NCBI GenBank assembly: GCA_035998445.1 | Contig: DASYHQ010000017.1 | Span: forward strand, 124,001-188,000 | Origin: Tepidisphaeraceae bacterium | Lineage (GTDB): Bacteria > Planctomycetota > Phycisphaerae > Tepidisphaerales > Tepidisphaeraceae | Length of the DNA: 64,000 bases | Direction of reading: 5' to 3' | Part shown: positions 1 through 11,274 of the stretch, piece after piece | Numbering within the stretch: the first letter of the stretch is position 1 | Layout: every line of letters begins with the position of its first letter | Notes under the pieces: generated by a model | Told to the model about the DNA's origin: nothing | What the model saw: only the letters and a program-made list of their open reading frames with translations | The model's database searches: none | Program-made: the position numbers and the translations under genes

Positions 1-377
1 ATCGCGATGCTCGGCAACCCGAGGAACGCCGCCTCGATCGCCGCTGCGACCGTGCCGCTGTACAGCACGTTGATGCCGACGTTGGCCCCGCTGTTCATCC
101 CACTGACCACCAGGTCCGGCCGGCGTGGCAGGATCTGCGACACCGCCACCTTCACGCAGTCCGCCGGCCGACCCCCGACCGCGGTGCCGGTGAAGGCGTT
201 TTCGACCGTCACCTTCTGCGTCAGCAGCGGCGTATCGAGCGTAATGCCGTGCCCGGTGGCCGACTGCACGGTCTCGGGCGCCACGACGTGCACCTCGCCG
301 AGCTTGGTCAGTTCGCGATACATCGCGACGATGCCGGGAGCGCGAATGCCGTCGTCATTGGTGAGTAGGATGAGCAC
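1..377 (-). CDS. surE: 5'/3'-nucleotidase SurE, N-terminal part (runs off window)
   Basis: The reverse strand reads VLILLTNDDGIRAPG at the N-terminus, the metal-binding NDD signature of SurE, a survival-protein nucleotidase that dephosphorylates nucleoside monophosphates. The family blocks VVAPETVQSATGH, GTAVGGRPADCV and the SGMNSGANVG phosphate loop follow in order. The gene is cut by the window edge, so only about 125 residues are visible. The start is a GTG at 377 placing the first beta strand right at the N-terminus; no in-frame ATG lies just upstream and no clear ribosome binding site is seen. The forward ORF over the same bases is its shadow. Confidence 0.93.
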   Translation of the reverse strand, partial: MLILLTNDDGIRAPGIVAMYRELTKLGEVHVVAPETVQSATGHGITLDTPLLTQKVTVENAFTGTAVGGRPADCVKVAVSQILPRRPDLVVSGMNSGANVGINVLYSGTVAAAIEAAFLGLPSIA

Positions 378-488
378 GCGGGGAGTATAGAGGGGGGAAA
401 TCTGAATTCTCAAGCCCCAATGACCAACAAATGACCAACCACCAAACCCCAAGCCGGACAACGTCCTCCGCCAAACCGGTGTAAGGTT

Positions 489-590
489 GTCATCCCGAGG
501 GGAGCGGTAGCGACCCGAGGGATCTCCGACTGGCGTTAATCGGTCGTCATTCGAGATCCCTCAGGTCGCCAAGGCTCCCATTGGGATGAC
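489..590. repeat. Palindromic repeat family A, copy 1
   Basis: An inverted pair of arms beginning GTCATCCCGAGGGGAGCGGT and ending in its approximate reverse complement CCATTGGGATGAC, about 102 bp in all. Near-identical arms and length recur at 15166-15266 and 60816-60919. The short ORFs crossing it are translations of the repeat. The rest of the 378-748 gap holds only the terminator at 629-664. Confidence 0.85.
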
Positions 591-628
591 AATTGGAGGC
601 GGAACGCGATCCACTTCAACGTGGGGAC

Positions 629-664
629 AAATAAAAAGAGCCGCCCATTTGCATGGGCAGCTCT
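629..664 (-). terminator. Rho-independent terminator of the PilZ gene
   Basis: On the minus strand a stem GAGCTGCCCA / TGGGCGGCTC (one wobble pair) with a short loop is followed by TTTTTATTT. It lies about 85 bp beyond the stop of the PilZ gene at 749. Confidence 0.8.
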
Positions 665-748
665 CGGCGGGGGCGGAACATTGCTTGTTGGCCGCGCGGC
701 GTGGTGTGGAACACCGCGGGCCGGGTGATTCGTTGTCCCTGTCGCGAC

Positions 749-1123
749 TTAGGCGGCGTCCAGGTGCGCGGCGATGTTCGAGATGAACTCGACGCCGGCC
801 TCCATCGTGCGGTCGCCGGCGCTGCGGTCGATCCAGACCACGCGGGCGGGCATCATGCTGCGGCGGTTGGCCAGGGCCATCCCTGATTCGTTCGGGCCGA
901 CGTGTACCGTCACCGTCTCGCCCAACCGAACGGTCGCAAAGGCGGGCAGTTCGATGCGCAGGCCCGTCGCGCTGATGTCGCACGTCTGGCCACCGAAATA
1001 TCGGCTGGAGGCGGCGGCGAAGATCTTCAGTGGCCGGGTCTGGCGAATCCGCAGACCGCGGCGGCGTTCGGAACCGTCGGTCGCTTCCACATCATCTACG
1101 AATGGCTCGGTAAGCGTCATCAT
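749..1123 (-). CDS. PilZ domain protein
   Basis: A 124-residue, single-domain PilZ protein. The cyclic-di-GMP binding signatures are present: RRGLR (RxxxR) near residue 21, with DISATG (D/NxSxxG) about 30 residues later. PilZ domains read c-di-GMP and modulate motility, surface attachment or polysaccharide export through partner proteins. There is no membrane segment or effector domain, so it should act as a cytoplasmic adaptor. It is transcribed alone, divergent from leuS, and closed by the terminator at 629-664. Its target cannot be told from context. A second PilZ protein is at 31930-32331. Confidence 0.85.
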   Translation of the reverse strand: MMTLTEPFVDDVEATDGSERRRGLRIRQTRPLKIFAAASSRYFGGQTCDISATGLRIELPAFATVRLGETVTVHVGPNESGMALANRRSMMPARVVWIDRSAGDRTMEAGVEFISNIAAHLDAA

Positions 1124-1317
1124 CTGGCATCTCCGACAAACATTGCCCGTATCCCCACGACATAAGTGTTATCGGAGCGACTTCATGGGAACTTGGGAAA
1201 TTCCATCCAGAAAATCGAGAAATCTGCGGCACAGAGCGTAGTGCTCGATAAAATCCGCCTCTGCCCCGCTGCCCCGCCCTATGCCCCGCAGAGCGTTCTC
1301 GATTATCTTTTGTCGAC

Positions 1318-4218
<2,901 letters not shown>

Positions 4219-4229
4219 GGCGCGATCTT

Positions 4230-4498
4230 TACCACAGAGGGCACAGAGAACACAGAGAGCACGGAGAAGTTGAAGAGAGGCTGCATCGGCCGTGGCATGG
4301 GCGTCTCGCCCATGCTTGTGGTGAGGCCAGAAGATGAGATTCAGTTCAACGGCTCTGTCGGCGCGGCACCTAACAAATCGAATCTCTCGTTCCACTCCAC
4401 ACGCATGGGCGAGACGCCCATGCCACGGGAAGACCGGTCAAGTTGCGGAGTTCTTGAATCGCTCTGTGCCCTCCGTGCTCTCTGTGTCCTCTGTGGTT
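4230..4498. repeat. Inverted pair of 'cacagag' repeats enclosing a REPIN-like element
   Basis: The left arm at 4230-4266 begins ACCACAGAGGGCACAGAGAA. The right arm at about 4464-4498 is close to its reverse complement, ending CCTCTGTGGT. The family D element at 4290-4428 sits between them. The small ORFs here (LCALRALCVLCG-type peptides) are translations of the repeat, so no gene is called in the 4219-4588 gap. Confidence 0.8.
4290..4428 (-). repeat. REPIN-like element, family D copy 1 (139 bp)
   Basis: GTGG at 4292-4295 is followed at once by the hairpin catgggcg-tct-cgcccatg. The far end carries the same unit inverted (hairpin 4404-4422, then CCAC). The core is in reverse orientation relative to the copies at 18034-18173 and 49931-50069, and all three are 139-140 bp long. 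Confidence 0.85.
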
Positions 4499-4588
4499 CA
4501 TCCCCTCCCCTTCCCCTCAACGCCGCGCTCGCCTATAAAGTCAGGCCGAAGCTGACCGCATCGAGACCCCCGCAGCCGAAGGATCGTT

Positions 4589-5155
4589 ATGCCCGTTGAG
4601 ATCGAAGCGAAGATGAAGGTGGACCGTCACGACGCCGTGCGCGATCGGCTGAAGGCGCTCGGCGCGACCGACGCGGGGCAGGTGTTGGAGACCAACGTCT
4701 TCTTCGACACGGAGGACCGCTCACTGCTGGCCGGCGACCGCGGGCTGCGCCTGCGCACCGCCAAGAGCCTGCCAGACGGGCCGACGGTCAACACGATCAC
4801 CTACAAGGGCCCGCGCATGGCCGGCCCGCTGAAGAGCCGCAGCGAGATGGAGCTGAACGTCGCCGACCCGGACGACGCGATCGCGCTCTTCGAGGCGTTG
4901 GGTTACATGCGCGTCCTGTCGTTCCAGAAGCGCCGCGAAACGTGGGAACTGGACGGCTGCAAGGTCGAGCTGGACGAGCTGCCCCACCTCGGCGTCTACG
5001 TCGAAGTGGAAGGCGCCAGCGAGGCCGACGTGATGAAGGTCCGCGACCGCCTGGAACTCGGCAGCCGTCCGCTGGTGAAGGCCAGCTACATCGCGCTGAT
5101 GGTGACGTACCTGCAGGACCACCACCTGAAGGACCGGGTGGTGAAGTTCGCATGA
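4589..5155 (+). CDS. CYTH-domain triphosphate tunnel enzyme (class IV adenylate cyclase-like)
   Basis: The N-terminal EIEAKMKV is the ExExK metal-binding motif of the CYTH superfamily. It is followed by NVFFDTEDRSLL, LRLRT and TYKGPR, strands of the triphosphate tunnel with alternating charged side chains. At 188 residues it fits the CyaB/thiamine-triphosphatase size class. Members hydrolyse or cyclise triphosphates (ATP to cAMP, thiamine triphosphate, or tripolyphosphate); which reaction applies cannot be told from sequence. There is no partner domain. The gene stands alone between two repeat-filled gaps. Confidence 0.85.
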   Translation: MPVEIEAKMKVDRHDAVRDRLKALGATDAGQVLETNVFFDTEDRSLLAGDRGLRLRTAKSLPDGPTVNTITYKGPRMAGPLKSRSEMELNVADPDDAIALFEALGYMRVLSFQKRRETWELDGCKVELDELPHLGVYVEVEGASEADVMKVRDRLELGSRPLVKASYIALMVTYLQDHHLKDRVVKFA

Positions 5156-5395
5156 GGACCTGCGAAGCGTCCCGCCGCTTCTCTTCTGTAGGACAGGCAT
5201 TCCTGCCTGTCTCTCCCCCGTCTTATCTCCCCCCGTATTCCCTCTTCTGTGGCACAGGCATTCTTGCCTGTGTCTCTTCTCTCTTATCTCTCTTTGCGCA
5301 TCCATCGACGGAGAAGAGACGCGAAGGCACGAAGGCGCGAAGGAATCCCGAAGGAGGTTCCACAACCCGATGCCGCCGCGGCGGTCTGGGTAAGG

Positions 5396-5558
5396 CAAAA
5401 CGCGAATCCGTGCACCATTATGCACCATTGTGCAACATTGGTTGGTCACGACGGGGGCAAGGATGTCCCCGCGATCGGCTATTCAGTTGTCAAAGAACAC
5501 GCTATCCATTTCTACGCTAGCGCTGCGCAATTCAGGTTGATCTGGCGCAACACCGTTC
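5396..5558 (+). repeat. Dispersed repeat E, copy 1
   Basis: About 165 bp sharing GTGCACCATT-TGCACCATT, TATTCAGTTGTCAAAGA and CTGGCGCAAC-type blocks, in the same order and spacing, with the reverse complement of 19085-19252. Confidence 0.75.
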
Positions 5559-5679
5559 GTTTTTCCTTGTGTCTTCCTTCGTGTCTTCGCGCCTTCGTGG
5601 CTCCCTATCCCGATTGCGGCAAGCGAAGAGAGACAGACAAGAAGGCGCGCATGGACTGAACGCAACCCTGAGCGAACTC

Positions 5680-5759
5680 GTCAACCTGAGGTACTCCGAA
5701 GGATCTCCTCCGTCCCACGCCGGAAAACCAAGAGATCCTTCGGAGTACCTCAGGATGAC
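5680..5759. repeat. Palindromic repeat family B, copy 1
   Basis: Left arm CCTGAGGTACTCCGAAGGAT and right arm its reverse complement, with a short loop, about 80 bp. Other copies are at 18203-18281, 63784-63860 and, degenerate, 10842-10905. Confidence 0.85.
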
Positions 5760-5990
5760 GAGCCTTGCGTAAAAGTACGTACGCGCCGACCAGTATGTCG
5801 GTCCTCCAGATGTGAATGCGAAGACAGAAGAGACACAGGCAAGAATGCCTGTGCCACAGAAGAGAAGCAGAAAGAAATACGGGGGGAGATGCGAACGGGG
5901 GGAGAGACAGGCAGGAATGCCTGTCCTACAGGAGAACATCCCGCGCATCGAGGGCGGAGGAAAAATCCGCTGACCACTGACGCCCGGCCG

Positions 5991-7352
5991 TTACGCGGTG
6001 CCGGTGACTTGGGCTTCGATGTGATTCACCTGCTTGGCGATCTCCGGGTCGTCCTTCACGTCGGCCGTCACCGTGCGCACCGCATGCAGCACCGTGGTGT
6101 GATCGCGGCCACCGAAGTAGCCGCCGATCTCTTCCAGGCTGTAGCGTGTGTGCCGGCGGGCAAGGTACATGCAGACCTGCCGTGGAAACGCGATGCTCTT
6201 GTGGCGCTTCTTGCTCTGCAAATCGCTCAGCCGCACGTTGTAGTACTTCGTGACGGCGTCGAAGATCATCTGGATCGTCACGCGCGTCTGTTCCGGCGCG
6301 GCCGACTCCCCCAGTGCCTGCTTGGCCAGATCAAGATCGATCCGGCCGTCCTGCAACAGGCCCATGCCCTGGATCTTCGTGATCGCCCCTTCCAGTTCGC
6401 GCGTGTTGTTCTCCACCTTCGCAGCGATGTAGCAGATCACGTCTTCGGGCAGTGCCAGGCCGCGCATCTTGCTCTTCTTCTTCAGAATCGCGACGCGCGT
6501 TTCGTAGCACGGCTTTTCGATGCGCGCCACGAGGCCCCAGTTGAAGCGCGACACGAGGCGCTCTTCCAACTCCGGAATTTCGCTCGGCGGGCAGTCGGCG
6601 CTCAGGATGATCTGCTTGTGGCCCTGGTAGAGCGTGTTGAACGTGTGGAAGAACTCCTCCTGCGTGCGATCGCGACCGGCGAGGAAGTGAATGTCGTCGA
6701 TCACCAGCACGTCCACGTGGCGGTAACGATGGCGGAACGTGTTCATGTCGCCCGTCTCAACGGCGCTGATGAACTGGTTGATGAAGCTGTCGCACGACAG
6801 ATAGAGGATGCGCGCGTCCGCGTTCGATTCCAATACCTTCTGGCAGACGGCCTGAAGCAAGTGCGACTTGCCCAAGCCCACGCCCCCGTGAATGAACAGC
6901 GGATTGTACGCCTTGCCCGGCTCACTCGACACCGCGACGCTGGCGGCGTGCGGCAGGCGGTTGCACGGGCCGGTGACGAAGTTCTCGAAAACGTAATCGG
7001 GATTCAGCGGCAACGGTTGGTCGCCGTCGTTGAACACGCCACCCTTGGGCAAGTTCTCACAGTGAAAGCTAACGGCCACCAACCGCCCCGTCGCGGCTTG
7101 CGCGGCGGCGGTGAAGGGTTGCTGGCACTGGCTCTGGCAAAAGTTCAATTGCGCCGGCGTCGGCACGACGGCTTGGATGACGCCGTTGGTGAGTTGGCGC
7201 GGTTGAAGTTGATCGAACCACACGCGGTTCAGCGTCGGGTGCTGAACGCGGACGATCTGCAGGATCCGTTGCCACAGGGTCGGATCGAAGGCGACGGTTT
7301 CCTGCGCACGTCGGGCAATGCCCTCGCGCGGTGGCGTGTGAGTCGTCATCAT
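5991..7352 (-). CDS. dnaA: Chromosomal replication initiator protein DnaA
   Basis: A full-length, 453-residue DnaA. Domain I is N-terminal. The AAA+ core has the Walker A variant GGVGLGKSH, Walker B VLVIDDIHFL and sensor motif SADCPPSEIPELEERL. Domain IV carries the DnaA-box recognition signature GGRDHTTVLHA. It binds DnaA boxes and opens the origin. dnaN, recF and gyrB are not next to it; the neighbours are a uracil-DNA glycosylase and repeats. The start is the ATG at 7352; TTTAGGT-like sequence upstream is not a convincing ribosome binding site. The 513-residue forward ORF over it is an antisense shadow. Confidence 0.97.
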   Translation of the reverse strand: MMTTHTPPREGIARRAQETVAFDPTLWQRILQIVRVQHPTLNRVWFDQLQPRQLTNGVIQAVVPTPAQLNFCQSQCQQPFTAAAQAATGRLVAVSFHCENLPKGGVFNDGDQPLPLNPDYVFENFVTGPCNRLPHAASVAVSSEPGKAYNPLFIHGGVGLGKSHLLQAVCQKVLESNADARILYLSCDSFINQFISAVETGDMNTFRHRYRHVDVLVIDDIHFLAGRDRTQEEFFHTFNTLYQGHKQIILSADCPPSEIPELEERLVSRFNWGLVARIEKPCYETRVAILKKKSKMRGLALPEDVICYIAAKVENNTRELEGAITKIQGMGLLQDGRIDLDLAKQALGESAAPEQTRVTIQMIFDAVTKYYNVRLSDLQSKKRHKSIAFPRQVCMYLARRHTRYSLEEIGGYFGGRDHTTVLHAVRTVTADVKDDPEIAKQVNHIEAQVTGTA

Positions 7353-7645
7353 TTAGGTTCAATCGGACTGCAGGTCTTACCAACCGACGGTGACAAAGTC
7401 CCAACCCACCGCCGGGCGAAATATGCTTAGTGCGAAAACGCGAACCTTACCGCGCCAGCCCCTCGCAGACAAAATGTTTTCTCGTTCGATGACACGCATT
7501 TGTCGGCGAACGTTTTTCCATCACACAGCGAGCGATCAGGACGGTGCATCGCATTCATACGTTCGTCTTTCCATCGTCACAAGTTCGTGTCGTCGATCGT
7601 TAAAAATCGACTGCTAAATTTGCGCACGCGCCGCGACCGATTGTG
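7353..7645. other. Gap upstream of dnaA, no gene; likely dnaA promoter region
   Basis: About 290 bp, less GC-rich than the flanks, with short A/T runs near 7470-7520 and 7600-7620. No cluster of TTATNCACA boxes was found on either strand, so it is not called an origin. It should hold the dnaA promoter, but no clear -35/-10 pair was identified. Confidence 0.4.
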
Positions 7646-8560
7646 TCATTTCTCATCGGTGCCCTTGCCCTTCTTCGGTGCCGCCTTGCCGAGCGCGGCC
7701 AACACCTGTTGAAGGTCGGACCATACCGCCGCTCGTACCTCTTCGGTGTAGCTACGCAACACGTATGATGGGTGGAACGTCGGCATAAGTTGAATGCCGC
7801 GCCACGAGTGCCAATTACCGCGCAATCGCCCCATCGTCTGCTTCGTCTCCAGCATGTAGCGTGCCGCGGGATGACCGAGCGTCACGATGACTTTCGGTCT
7901 CACCGTTTCCAGCTGCTTCAACAGGTACGGCGTGCACGCCGCGGTCTCGTCTGGCGCGGGCGCGCGATTTCCGGGTGGCCGGCACTTCACGATGTTGGCG
8001 ATGTAAACCTGTTCGCGGCGCAGGCCCATCGCGACGATCATCTTGTCGAGCAGTTGCCCCGCCTTGCCGACGAACGGGCGACCGGTCAGATCTTCGTTCT
8101 CACCGGGACCTTCACCAATGAAGAAGATCTCCGCGTCGACGTCCCCTTCACCGAACACGGTCTGCGTGCGCGTCTCGCACAGGCGGCACTTCGTGCAGCC
8201 ACGCACCTGCATCTCGTTCATCGACGCCAGCGTCGCGATCTTTTCATCGGTCGAAAGAATCGGCGCGGTGAACGGCGACTGATCGGGCGTCGGCATCAGT
8301 CGCGCCTGCGGATCGACCAGGTTAGCGGGCGGTGGTGTACTGACGGTCGGCTTACGCGTCGCGGGTCGGCCAGACGTGACGGCGACGGACTCGGCCACCG
8401 GCGCGCTCGGTCGCGCTGGTTGCGCCCGTTCGATTACCGGCGCGGCCGGGGCCGTGGCGGCTTGGGGCGCAGCGATTCGGTCGGTGCGCACCGCGTCTAA
8501 CCCGAACGCCCGTTCGGCACGAAGGTGCAAGCTTGCTCGATGTCGGGAAGGGCCGGCCAC
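7646..8560 (-). CDS. Uracil-DNA glycosylase, family 4 (Fe-S type)
   Basis: Removes uracil from DNA as the first step of base excision repair. Residues from about 120 on match the family-4 enzymes: CTKCRLCETR (cluster cysteines), FIGEGPGENEDLTGRPFVG (catalytic loop), IVKCRPPGNRAP, a fourth cysteine in ETAACTPYL, VTLGHPAARYML and PTFHPSYVLR. The first 100 or so residues are an Ala/Pro-rich linker after LHLRAERAFGLDAV, a segment also typical of these proteins. A GTG at 8560 is the only plausible start, because an in-frame stop lies just upstream. The out-of-frame ATG at 8571 leads to an early stop. Confidence 0.92.
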   Translation of the reverse strand: MAGPSRHRASLHLRAERAFGLDAVRTDRIAAPQAATAPAAPVIERAQPARPSAPVAESVAVTSGRPATRKPTVSTPPPANLVDPQARLMPTPDQSPFTAPILSTDEKIATLASMNEMQVRGCTKCRLCETRTQTVFGEGDVDAEIFFIGEGPGENEDLTGRPFVGKAGQLLDKMIVAMGLRREQVYIANIVKCRPPGNRAPAPDETAACTPYLLKQLETVRPKVIVTLGHPAARYMLETKQTMGRLRGNWHSWRGIQLMPTFHPSYVLRSYTEEVRAAVWSDLQQVLAALGKAAPKKGKGTDEK

Positions 8561-8700
8561 TCGGGCGCCATCCTAGTGATCGATCGGACTCACACAATGG
8601 CCGCTAATGCGCGGGGAAATCCGACGGGAAAGCCCTGTGAACTTAAAGCCCGGCCAAGCCTCATTTAGCCACCGACTTGCCGGTGGTCCCTGCTCAACGA

Positions 8701-8734
8701 AAGAAATAGCCACCGGCACGCCGGTGGCTATTTG
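8701..8734 (-). terminator. Hairpin terminator downstream of the response regulator
   Basis: Perfect 14-bp stem AAATAGCCACCGGC / GCCGGTGGCTATTT. Read on the minus strand it is followed by CTTTCGTT. A related, less perfect hairpin lies at about 8667-8685. Both are downstream of the gene ending at 8770. Confidence 0.65.
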
Positions 8735-8769
8735 ATACAGAAGTATTTGAGTTCAATCGCCCGTCCGCC

Positions 8770-9177
8770 TCAATGCAGCGTTTTGGCTTCGCTCATCAGG
8801 GTCAGAAGGTGGTCGAAGTTCAACGGCTTGCGCAGGAACGGAATGCCGCGCGACTCCAGCACGGTAAAGATCTTCTCGTTCTCGGCGGCCGAGATGACGA
8901 TCGGGACGATGCGCTTGTCGAGCACGTTCAACCGGCTGATGAGTTCGGCACCACCCATTCCGGGCAAGTCGAGGTCGATCAGCGCGATCTCTGGCGACTG
9001 ATGACCCGCGTCGACCATTTCCAGCGCCTCTTCCGCCGACGCCACTGCGGTGGGGCGGTACCCGAGCCGCGCGAGCAGGGTAGCGAGCGCGCGGCGCGAG
9101 ACGTTTTCGTCCTCGACGATCAACACTGAGGCATTTAGCACGTCCACCTCATGAAAACCCTGCTTCAAACCGATCAT
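8770..9177 (-). CDS. Stand-alone response regulator receiver protein
   Basis: A single REC domain of 135 residues, CheY-like in layout. Acidic pocket VEDE, phospho-acceptor Asp in LIDLDLPGMGG, switch Ser in VISAAE and conserved Lys in FLRKPLN are all in place, so it should be phosphorylated by a histidine kinase. There is no output domain and no kinase nearby; the cognate kinase must be encoded elsewhere. The start gives MIGLKQGFHEVDVLNASVLI, about 16 residues before the first strand. Transcribed divergently from rnd and followed by strong hairpins. Confidence 0.93.
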   Translation of the reverse strand: MIGLKQGFHEVDVLNASVLIVEDENVSRRALATLLARLGYRPTAVASAEEALEMVDAGHQSPEIALIDLDLPGMGGAELISRLNVLDKRIVPIVISAAENEKIFTVLESRGIPFLRKPLNFDHLLTLMSEAKTLH

Positions 9178-9488
9178 AGTGCAGGGGTCCTTGCAAAATC
9201 GATACCTGCAATCGTCCTGTGACCTTCTTCACTTGTCACATCGGCACGACTCAATAGAAACCTTGCCACACCGTGGTTTATCTTCTGAAAATGGCGTTAT
9301 TGGACGCGCTGCGGTAGCGGCCGGTGACGGTGAGGGGTCCGGCGCAATGACACGGTTGCCGTGGCACGTCGCACCGACAAGAAGCGCGCCCTGCTTGTTC
9401 GGGACGTTCACGATTCCACGCGTCGCCATATGTGCGCAACGCCCGGTGTCGTCTAAGATGCGCGGGCTAAATCTGGAGTACCGCCCGC
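9178..9488. other. Divergent intergenic region, nothing recognised
   Basis: About 310 bp between the response regulator (minus) and rnd (plus). It must hold both promoters, but no convincing -35/-10 pair, operator or repeat was seen. Confidence 0.4.
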
Positions 9489-10790
9489 ATGTCGAATGAC
9501 CCGCAACGCCGTCGAACGTTTGGTCGTGGGGCCCACCGGGCCCGCAATCACGAGTCTGCCCATGCCGCCGAACCCACCATTGCCGGGGCCGCGGCGTCGC
9601 ACCCGTTGGTGCCGTCGGGCGAGCCAATCCTTATAGATAATCACGCAGATCTTGCGCGTTTGTTACAGACGCTGCGGAACGCGAAGGTCTTCGCTTATGA
9701 CAGCGAGTTCATCGGTGAACTCACCTATATACCCAAGCTCTGCCTCGTGCAGGTCTGCTGGGCGGACGGCGTGGCCTTAATAGACCCTTTGGCCGGTGAC
9801 GTCGACGTAACGCCCTTCTGGGAACTGCTGACCGATCCATCAGTTACGAAGATCGTGCACGCGGGCCAGCAGGACGTGGAACCAGTCGCGAGGCTACTGA
9901 AGCGCCCCGCTGCGGGCATTTTCGATACCCAGATTGCCGCCGGGCTCGCGGGGCTGCCGTATCCGGTGTCGCTGGCGAAGCTGGTGGGTGAGTTGACCGG
10001 CGCCAAGCTCGGCAAGAGCCTGACCTTCAGCCACTGGGACCAGCGCCCCCTGTCCCCCATGCAACTCCGCTACGCCGCCGACGACGTGCGGTACCTGCTG
10101 GCCGTCCATGACGATCTACAGAAGCGATTGAACGCGCTGGGCCACTTTGATTGGGCGATGGCCGAGAGCGACGCGATGTGCCAGGTGAACGAGTTCGGAT
10201 TCGACCCCTCGACCGCGTTTCTGCGCGTGCGGGGCGGCACGAACTTGCCGCCACGTAACTTGAACGTATTACGCGAGTTGACGATCTGGCGCGACGCCTG
10301 CGCCCGCCATCACGACCTGCCGCCCCGGGCGTTCCTTAAGGACGAGATCCTGATCGACATGGCACGCCAGCCGGTGAAGTCGACCGACAAGCTCGACCGC
10401 GTACGTGGCCTGCCGCGTCCGGTGGAGCACGAGTACGGCGAGCAGATCGTCGCGGTCACGCTGGCGGCGCTAGACGCGCCCGAGACGCAGCTGCCGCGCA
10501 TCGCCGACTACGAACCGCTACCGTCGGCGCGGTTTCGAGCCGAATCGTTCTGGGCCGCCGCCCAGAGCTTGGCGACTGGTCGGCAGATCGACCCCGCGCT
10601 GCTCACGAGCCGTCAGGAGATCGGCGACCTCCACCGCCGGCTTGAGGCGGGCGAGGACGCCAGCGAAATGCGCGTTATGACCGGCTGGCGGCGTGAAGCC
10701 TTGGGTGGTCCCCTGCTCGACCTTTACCAAGGACGGCGTACGTTCAGCGCTCGTTGGGTTGACGGTTCCCTGAAGATCGAGGCGATATAG
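9489..10790 (+). CDS. rnd: Ribonuclease D family 3'-5' exoribonuclease
   Basis: The DEDDy exonuclease motifs are in order: AYDSEFIGE (Exo I) near residue 75, HAGQQDVEPVAR (Exo II) near 130, and YAADDVRYL (Exo III, with the catalytic Tyr) near 197. A C-terminal half of about 200 residues matches the HRDC nucleic-acid binding region (ELTIWRDACARHHDLPP and following). RNase D trims 3' ends of tRNA precursors and other structured RNAs. At 433 residues it is somewhat longer than E. coli Rnd, because of an N-terminal extension of about 50 Arg/Ala-rich residues. Single gene. Confidence 0.92.
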   Translation: MSNDPQRRRTFGRGAHRARNHESAHAAEPTIAGAAASHPLVPSGEPILIDNHADLARLLQTLRNAKVFAYDSEFIGELTYIPKLCLVQVCWADGVALIDPLAGDVDVTPFWELLTDPSVTKIVHAGQQDVEPVARLLKRPAAGIFDTQIAAGLAGLPYPVSLAKLVGELTGAKLGKSLTFSHWDQRPLSPMQLRYAADDVRYLLAVHDDLQKRLNALGHFDWAMAESDAMCQVNEFGFDPSTAFLRVRGGTNLPPRNLNVLRELTIWRDACARHHDLPPRAFLKDEILIDMARQPVKSTDKLDRVRGLPRPVEHEYGEQIVAVTLAALDAPETQLPRIADYEPLPSARFRAESFWAAAQSLATGRQIDPALLTSRQEIGDLHRRLEAGEDASEMRVMTGWRREALGGPLLDLYQGRRTFSARWVDGSLKIEAI

Positions 10791-10841
10791 AATGGTTCGG
10801 ACGGTACGATTGACCAAGGCGTTGCCCACTCGTGCCGGTTC

Positions 10842-10905
10842 GTCATCCTGGGGTACTCCGAAGGATCTCCCCCCGTATTCGTTCAGGGACTAAAGAGATC
10901 CGCCC
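10842..10905. repeat. Palindromic repeat family B, degenerate copy
   Basis: The left arm GTCATCCTGGGGTACTCCGA is nearly intact. The right arm is reduced to AGAGATCC. Same family as 5680-5759. Confidence 0.6.
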
Positions 10906-10954
10906 CCTCAACCGTAACAAGCTTATTTTCTAAATTGCTACCACGAGGCTCCTC

Positions 10955-11191
10955 ATGCCCATCTACGAATACACCTGCGACGCCTGCAAGAAAACCTTCG
11001 ACCACCTGGCCCGCACGATGACTGCCAGCGCCCCGGTGAAGTGCCCCGAATGCGGCTCTAATCAGACGCAGCGCGCCCTCAGCGTGTTCGCGGTGGGCGC
11101 CGAGAGCGCATCGACCTCGCGCACGCCCCTGCCAATGCAAGGAGGGTGTGGTCGGTGTGGCGGCCCCGGCCCCTGCGCGAGCGGCTTTTAG
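10955..11191 (+). CDS. FmdB-family zinc ribbon protein
   Basis: A 78-residue protein starting MPIYEYTCDACKKTFDHL with the second knuckle CPECGSN, the standard FmdB regulatory-protein zinc ribbon. It may bind nucleic acid, but no function is established for most members. The C-terminus is a Gly/Cys-rich tail with GGCGRCGGPGPC. Sequence GAGG lies a few bases before the ATG. Monocistronic, followed by the hairpin repeat at 11202-11259. Confidence 0.88.
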   Translation: MPIYEYTCDACKKTFDHLARTMTASAPVKCPECGSNQTQRALSVFAVGAESASTSRTPLPMQGGCGRCGGPGPCASGF

Positions 11192-11201
11192 CGCGCATTG
11201 T

Positions 11202-11259
11202 GTAGCCGCAAGCTTGCTCGCGATTATGTTTACATCAACCGCGAGCAAGCTCGCGGCTG
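11202..11259. repeat. REP-like inverted pair, possible bidirectional terminator
   Basis: GTAG at 11202-11205 directly precedes an imperfect hairpin around CTTG. The inverted partner has the perfect stem CCGCGAG/CTCGCGG. It sits between the convergent genes ending at 11191 and 11275, so it may also end both transcripts. Confidence 0.6.
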
Positions 11260-11274
11260 AACGGATGGGGCCAC

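Larger units (their letters stand above)
5183..5933. repeat. Nested inverted repeat built from C1-C2 composites, with repeats E and B inside
   Basis: The left arm (5183-5285) carries REP unit C1, GTAG plus hairpin GACAGGC/GCCTGTC, then unit C2, GTGG plus hairpin CACAGGC/GCCTGTG. The right arm (5823-5933) repeats both in mirror order. Between them lie a 'gaaggcacgaaggcgcg' arm (about 5317-5345) and its inverse (about 5570-5606), repeat E (5396-5558) and repeat B (5680-5759). The 835-bp gap between the CYTH gene and dnaA is almost entirely repeat, and the ORFs in it are repeat translations. Confidence 0.85.

Noticed and set aside
4270-4599. 109-residue ORF between leuS and the CYTH gene
   Set aside because: Consists of the D element and the 'cacagag' repeat arms in translation.
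5249-5948. Short ORFs with peptides such as FLPVSLLSYLS and LRAFVAPY
   Set aside because: Translations of the palindromic repeats, which occur with the same peptides in other gaps.
5889-7430. 513-residue forward ORF over dnaA
   Set aside because: Antisense shadow of dnaA, with reading into the repeat region at the left end.
7353-7645. Possible chromosomal origin upstream of dnaA
   Set aside because: No group of TTATNCACA-type boxes was seen on either strand, and dnaN/recF/gyrB are not adjacent. GC-skew over the whole chromosome would be needed.
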